Assembly (NCBI RefSeq): GCF_001562275.1
Contig: NZ_CP014304.1
Location: 1,178,001 to 1,242,000 of the forward strand
Direction of reading: 5' to 3'
Length of the DNA: 64,000 nt
Source: Hymenobacter sp. PAMC 26628
GTDB lineage: Bacteria > Bacteroidota > Bacteroidia > Cytophagales > Hymenobacteraceae
Shown: piece after piece, positions 61,201 through 64,000 of the stretch
Layout of the letters: every line of letters starts with the position of its first letter
How positions within the stretch are numbered: the first letter of the stretch is position 1
Program-made: the position numbers and the translations under genes
The notes under the pieces: model-generated
Told to the model about the DNA's origin: nothing
Database searches by the model: none
What the model saw: the letters and a program-made list of their open reading frames with translations, nothing else

Positions 61201-61939
61201 GCTCCAGGTGGTGGCCCTCGGCGGCGTGGTGCAGGCGGTCAAGCCGGGCTTCCAGGGCCCCGCGCTCCTCGTCGGGCAGCAGGCGGGTAGCTTCGAGCTG
61301 GGCGCGCAGGAGCTTGGTTTTCAGCTCTTCCTCTTTGGCTTTTTCAAACGCCGCCACCGACAGCCGCGAGTAGATGCCCACGTTGGTCATCTTTTCGAGC
61401 AACGCGCTGCGCTCCTTTTCCGGCGCGTGCAGGAAGCGTGCAAACTTGCCCTGGCTCAGCAGCACCGATTGCTCAAACTGCCCGAAATCGAGCCCCGACA
61501 GCTCGCCCACTTTCGCCGGCACGGCCTCCTTGCCGCTGACGATGGCTGCGTTGGAAGCGCTCATCACCAGCGACATGGCGTCCTGGCCAAGGCCGCCCTT
61601 GTCGTCGCCGCGCACCTTGCGCTTCACTTCCCAGCGCGAGCGGTAGCGCACGCGGGCCACGGCGCCCGTGTCGGCGTCGGTTTCGTGCACCTCAAACTCC
61701 ACCTCCGAAAACGCGAACGGCGCGTGGCGGCTCACCATCTCGCCCACCTGGCGGTCGTGGCGCGGCACGCGGCCGTAGAGGCCCACGGCAATGGCGTCGA
61801 GCAGCGTGCTTTTGCCCGCCCCGGTGGGCCCCGTGATGGCAAATAATCCCGTGTCGGCCAGCGGCGCGGCGTCGAAACGGATGAGGTAGGGGCCCGGCAG
61901 CGAATTGAGGTTGGCGAAGCGGACGCTAATAATTTTCAT
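58226..61939 (-). CDS. sbcC: exonuclease subunit SbcC (Rad50-like ATPase)
   Basis: A 1237-residue SMC-like protein. Walker A is ITGPTGAGKSTLLDAIAVGLYG near residue 35; long Ala/Gln/Glu-rich coiled coils surround the central zinc hook CALC (in GQPCALCGALEH); the C-terminal lobe has the ABC signature LSGGESFLVSLALALGL and Walker B LFIDEGFGTLDPDAL. With SbcD it cleaves DNA hairpins and processes double-strand breaks. ATG at 61939 starts the typical MKIISVRFANLNSL. sbcD is not next to it in this window. Confidence 0.95.
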   Translation of the reverse strand: MKIISVRFANLNSLPGPYLIRFDAAPLADTGLFAITGPTGAGKSTLLDAIAVGLYGRVPRHDRQVGEMVSRHAPFAFSEVEFEVHETDADTGAVARVRYRSRWEVKRKVRGDDKGGLGQDAMSLVMSASNAAIVSGKEAVPAKVGELSGLDFGQFEQSVLLSQGKFARFLHAPEKERSALLEKMTNVGIYSRLSVAAFEKAKEEELKTKLLRAQLEATRLLPDEERGALEARLDRLHHAAEGHHLEQQELHVFQTWRTILDQLDRQTADADRQAGALHQADAALQPEFARLAGHLRAKDLAAPLALAAEAEKALSSDAAQHQKQEEALPRLAQAAATAAERLAAAAEAHAAALAEENHRRPQLEEAGKQDAAIAVAQQELAKKTAAHAQAQRAHEQARTDLARQAREIEAVATETAALDRWLIDHSPEADLKSQLIALDREIIDLQGAQKETAVREARRDELRIAQRTTGADLFRQRGLETDALDRQQAIKEEGQPCRTERDALLADTTAPALAQRADDLTAHWQGLQVLLPKAEAAHEHHARAGALAAQAAQEVPVLAAAEAALGHLEARRADGLRLLDSYRRELRAQQALADLNAHRLHLQPGQPCALCGALEHVFAPDFAAEADEQELCVAQQQQALAALDDELRRAAHDLTRRQAAQQQRQQLHEEAAAAAATARQQAAALAGALTPPPAQPADPAAVRALLDAAATAQAAAVADRRQLAVLDDKLAALREKYLKAGEAATAAQREIPRLLDRQTTTEAELAKLENELVDWYEQADIFQNAIRDLLRPHQLTLPARPPYDGLLATLAERAGFYETQAGSLKNVSEGLKERRFQHKVHAEKLGGRAGELAAEADALAADQLAIEQRQAARQAHYAGPDSTAAAGQLRRITQQLADALQQAQNQLTSQQQALAIEQSAHAALQVRLAEHRTALEVRQAELAAALAAAGFANAAEAGALLLPAAEAERLAQRRQDHLTAQAATRTLQARLGTELAQHQADALTPLSAGALSAQLAELNKADDILQQQLGAISNQLAQDDAARLLLADGLRALQQRQREEQRWQDLSEQIGSAKGDKFSQFAQGLTLSHLARLANLRLRQLTGRYTILKTPNRNLELQIIDHDQADTVRPMASLSGGESFLVSLALALGLSELAGHKARIESLFIDEGFGTLDPDALNTALDALERLQHSGKMIGIISHVADLKDRIGTQIRVQPGAGGTSTVRVVDVMGTETSCEV

Positions 61940-61944
61940 GCTAA

Positions 61945-61952
61945 CAAAGATC
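61945..61952 (-). promoter_or_regulatory. near-consensus -7 box before sbcC
   Basis: Minus-strand GATCTTTG, one base off TAnnTTTG, 5 bases before the ATG at 61939. Confidence 0.4.
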
Positions 61953-62171
61953 CCACAAGATACCCCGAAGGTACGGCCAGCGCGGGGCCCTAGCGCGCCC
62001 CGAATATGGAAAACGGCTGGCGTTGGGTTCCGCAGCGGGGGGCCTGCCGTGCCCGTGGGCCCATAACCCGGCGGGCGGGCAGGCCGTTGACACCCTGGGC
62101 CCCGGCGCCGCGCCACGGGCAGCGCGCCGGAGCTCGGGGTGTATTTTCTATTTGCTTACTCACTGAAAATA

Positions 62172-63101
62172 ATGAACATGCATTACGTCCGGCGCGGCGC
62201 CGGCAAGCCGTTGCTGCTGCTGCACGGCATCGGCGGCAGCTGGCGCTCCTGGCAAACCATCCTCGACGACTTAGCGCTGGCGCGCGACGTCATCGCCGTC
62301 GACTTGCCCGGCTTCGGCGCCACGCCGCCCCTGGCGGGCCCCGTCACCATCGCCGCGCTGGCCGATGCGGTGACGGCGTTCCTGAAGGCCCACGACCTGA
62401 CCGGCACCGATGCCGTGGGCAGCTCGCTGGGGGCCCGGCTGGTGCTGGAGCTGGCCCGGCGCGGCGGCGTGCTGGGCGCAGTGGTGTCGCTCGACCCCGG
62501 CGGGTTCTGGGAGGGCTGGGAGAAGCCGGTTTTTTACCACAGCGTGGCCCTGTCCGTCAAGCTGGTGAAGGCCCTGCAGCCCGTGATGCCGGCCCTCACC
62601 GGCAGCGCGGTGGGGCGCACGGCGCTGTTTGCCCAATTCTCGCACCGCCCGTGGAAACTGGCCCCCCACGTGGCCCTGGACGAGATGCGCACCTTCGCCA
62701 ACTCCCCGTCGTTCGATGAGCTGCTGAAAGATTTGGTCGAAGGAGCCCAGCAGCAAGGGGCCCCCAAGGGCAGCATTCCGGGCCCGCTGGTTATCGGCTG
62801 GGGCCGGCAGGACTACGTGTGCTTGCCCCACCAGTCGGCGCGGGCGCTGGCCAAATTCCCCGACGCCCGCCTGTATTGGTTCGAGCACTGCGGCCACTTC
62901 CCGCAGTGGGACCAGCCCGCCGAAGCCGTGCGCCTCATCCTGGCCGCCACCAGCGGCCAGTCCTTCCGCGACGCCGACATTGCCCAGCGCGCCCCGGCCC
63001 CCGCCGCGGACCAGAAGAAAGTGCCCACCGCAGCCGTGGTGGCCGGCGTGGCCGCCCTGGTGGCCGGCGGCGCGTGGCTGCTGCTGAAAAAACGCCGGTA
63101 A
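62172..63101 (+). CDS. alpha/beta fold hydrolase
   Basis: About 309 residues. LLLLHGIGGSWRSWQTIL is the oxyanion-hole region, VGSSLGARLVLELA the nucleophile elbow (S-x-S-L-G), GPLVIGWGRQDYVCLP the acidic region and WFEHCGHFPQWDQP the catalytic His. A C-terminal helix AVVAGVAALVAGGAWLLLKKRR follows the domain and would anchor it in the membrane, which is unusual in position. Start could be ATG at 62172 (MNMHYVRRG) or 62139; the former begins just before the conserved strand. Substrate unknown. Confidence 0.88.
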   Translation: MNMHYVRRGAGKPLLLLHGIGGSWRSWQTILDDLALARDVIAVDLPGFGATPPLAGPVTIAALADAVTAFLKAHDLTGTDAVGSSLGARLVLELARRGGVLGAVVSLDPGGFWEGWEKPVFYHSVALSVKLVKALQPVMPALTGSAVGRTALFAQFSHRPWKLAPHVALDEMRTFANSPSFDELLKDLVEGAQQQGAPKGSIPGPLVIGWGRQDYVCLPHQSARALAKFPDARLYWFEHCGHFPQWDQPAEAVRLILAATSGQSFRDADIAQRAPAPAADQKKVPTAAVVAGVAALVAGGAWLLLKKRR

Positions 63102-63124
63102 GCGCTGAGCTCCATTGTATTAAA

Positions 63125-63167
63125 AAAGCCCCCGCCAGGCCGCGCAATGCGGCCCGGCGGGGGCTTT
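63125..63167 (+). terminator. Rho-independent terminator after the hydrolase
   Basis: AAAGCCCCCGCC pairs perfectly with GGCGGGGGCTTT, with an inner GGCCGC/GCGGCC stem. Confidence 0.75.
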
Positions 63168-63209
63168 CGCTTGGGGCGGGGCCCCGCTGGCGGGTGCGCC
63201 ATCCCGGCG

Positions 63210-63719
63210 CTACTTGGCGGGTACGGGCGCGGCGGCCTGTTGGCGCCGGGCGTCTTCGGCCTGGTAATAAGCCATTTCCTGCTGGTAGGGCTGTAAATTC
63301 CAACTGGACTGGGCGCGGGCCACGCTCACGGCGGCGCTTTGGATGGCGGCGCGCTGCTCGGGCGTGCAGATGACGCCGCTGGGGTTGGCCAGCATGGCGG
63401 CGTGGCACTGCTCAAGCTGGGCCTCCAAGGCGGTGATTTGCTCGGCACCTTTCTTGGGCAGCTGGTCGGCGGGGGTGCGGTGCAGCACCAGCTCCTTGGG
63501 CTGCGCTGCAATGGTGGCGGCGGTGTTGGCAGCAGCGTTTTTATCGGCCGTGGCCTGGTCGATGGGTTTGGCAGGCACCGGCTGCTTATTTTTCGCAAGG
63601 GCTTGGACGCCCAGCCGGGTGCCCGTGACCACGAGGTTGATGAGGCTCGCTTGCGCCCGGGCCGTCTGCACGGCGCCTGAGCCTGATAATAAGACAACGG
63701 CGAATAAGAATCTTTTCAT
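63210..63719 (-). CDS. secreted Ala/Gln-rich protein, unknown function
   Basis: A 169-residue protein; signal peptide MKRFLFAVVLLSGSGAVQTARAQ. The mature part is helical and rich in Ala, Gln and Lys (NKQPVPAKPIDQATADKNAAANTAAT), with a single pair of Cys in LEQCHAAMLANPSGVIC. No family recognised. The end is a Pro/Ala-rich tail. Confidence 0.72.
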   Translation of the reverse strand: MKRFLFAVVLLSGSGAVQTARAQASLINLVVTGTRLGVQALAKNKQPVPAKPIDQATADKNAAANTAATIAAQPKELVLHRTPADQLPKKGAEQITALEAQLEQCHAAMLANPSGVICTPEQRAAIQSAAVSVARAQSSWNLQPYQQEMAYYQAEDARRQQAAAPVPAK

Positions 63720-63792
63720 TATGAAGGAGATAGGGTTTTTGGTGCGGAAAATTACGCGGGGCCCTCACAAAAACAAGCCCTCTTCCAACCGC

Positions 63793-64000
63793 TTAGCCTT
63801 CGTCGCCGCCCCAGGCCTGCGGGTCGGCTTCGGCCAGCAGCTGGCGCAGCTCGCCGAAGGTGGCGGTGAGGGCGGCGGCCCGCTCGGGCGGTAGGCCCGC
63901 CACGCGCCGGCCAAATACTTCGTCCACCGTCAAATCGTGTAGGAAAGCCAGGGGCCCGGCGGCGGCGGCGGCGGCCACATCGGGCGCTTCGGTGGCGCGT
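63793..64000 (-). CDS. partial gene, C-terminal end only
   Basis: The frame is open to the window edge; only about 68 C-terminal residues are seen (ending LTATFGELRQLLAEADPQAWGGDEG). LAFLHDLTVDEVFGRRVAGLPPERAAAL is helical. The poly-Ala run at its left is coding (GCC repeats). No family can be named. Confidence 0.6.
   Translation of the reverse strand, partial: RATEAPDVAAAAAAGPLAFLHDLTVDEVFGRRVAGLPPERAAALTATFGELRQLLAEADPQAWGGDEG

Overview
The window is chromosomal DNA from a GC-rich Bacteroidota, most likely Hymenobacter or a close relative. Three things support this. Gene content is typical: TonB-dependent receptor plus DUF4249 lipoprotein, DUF6799/DUF6687-like proteins, a BatA-like VWA membrane protein, many small lipoproteins. 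Promoter boxes fit TAnnTTTG rather than TATAAT. The word GGGCCC is spread over genes and spacers alike. No rRNA operon, CRISPR array, prophage or classical insertion sequence was seen.

Layout. 1-9.6 kb: an M61 peptidase (cut by the window edge), a methyltransferase, tRNA-Leu(CAG), a PAP2 phosphatase, a large GAF protein, two lipoproteins, a dicarboxylate symporter and a dipeptide epimerase. 9.7-19.7 kb: a MarR/YceI pair, clpS, recR, a fused glycosyltransferase, a PLP aminotransferase, a heptose-phosphate kinase, an acetyltransferase and a short PhnA. 19.7-26.2 kb: hemE and marC, separated by a 578-bp element with 32-bp terminal inverted repeats that carries a GxxExxY (PDDEXK-like) gene, then an endonuclease/exonuclease/phosphatase protein and dnaK. 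26.4-33.9 kb: hydrolases, RluE-type pseudouridine synthase, MBL hydrolase, epimerase and VWA protein, whose spacers hold three copies of one hairpin repeat, then a HAD phosphatase. 33.9-38.7 kb: two AT-rich insertions (an unknown winged-helix-like gene with a structured RNA-like spacer; an FkbM-like methyltransferase) around fabG and a frameshifted FAD oxidoreductase. 38.7-50.3 kb: TPR lipoprotein, lpd, a broken RhuM-Fic gene, TonB-like protein, EamA permease, rarA, sppA, M1 peptidase. 50.3-64 kb: purine nucleoside phosphorylase, a VapBC-type pair, DUF4249/TonB receptor, thioredoxin, HNH protein, sbcC, a hydrolase and small secreted proteins.

Most genes are housekeeping or envelope genes in short units. 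The unusual content is in the spacers: at least four families of inverted repeats, some touching the start or stop codons of neighbouring genes, and several genes whose promoter box lies 3-6 bases from the start codon, which suggests leaderless mRNAs. The strongest candidate for an undescribed system is the GxxExxY element at 20743-21320: its left end holds the GTG start of hemE and its right end holds the stop codon of marC.
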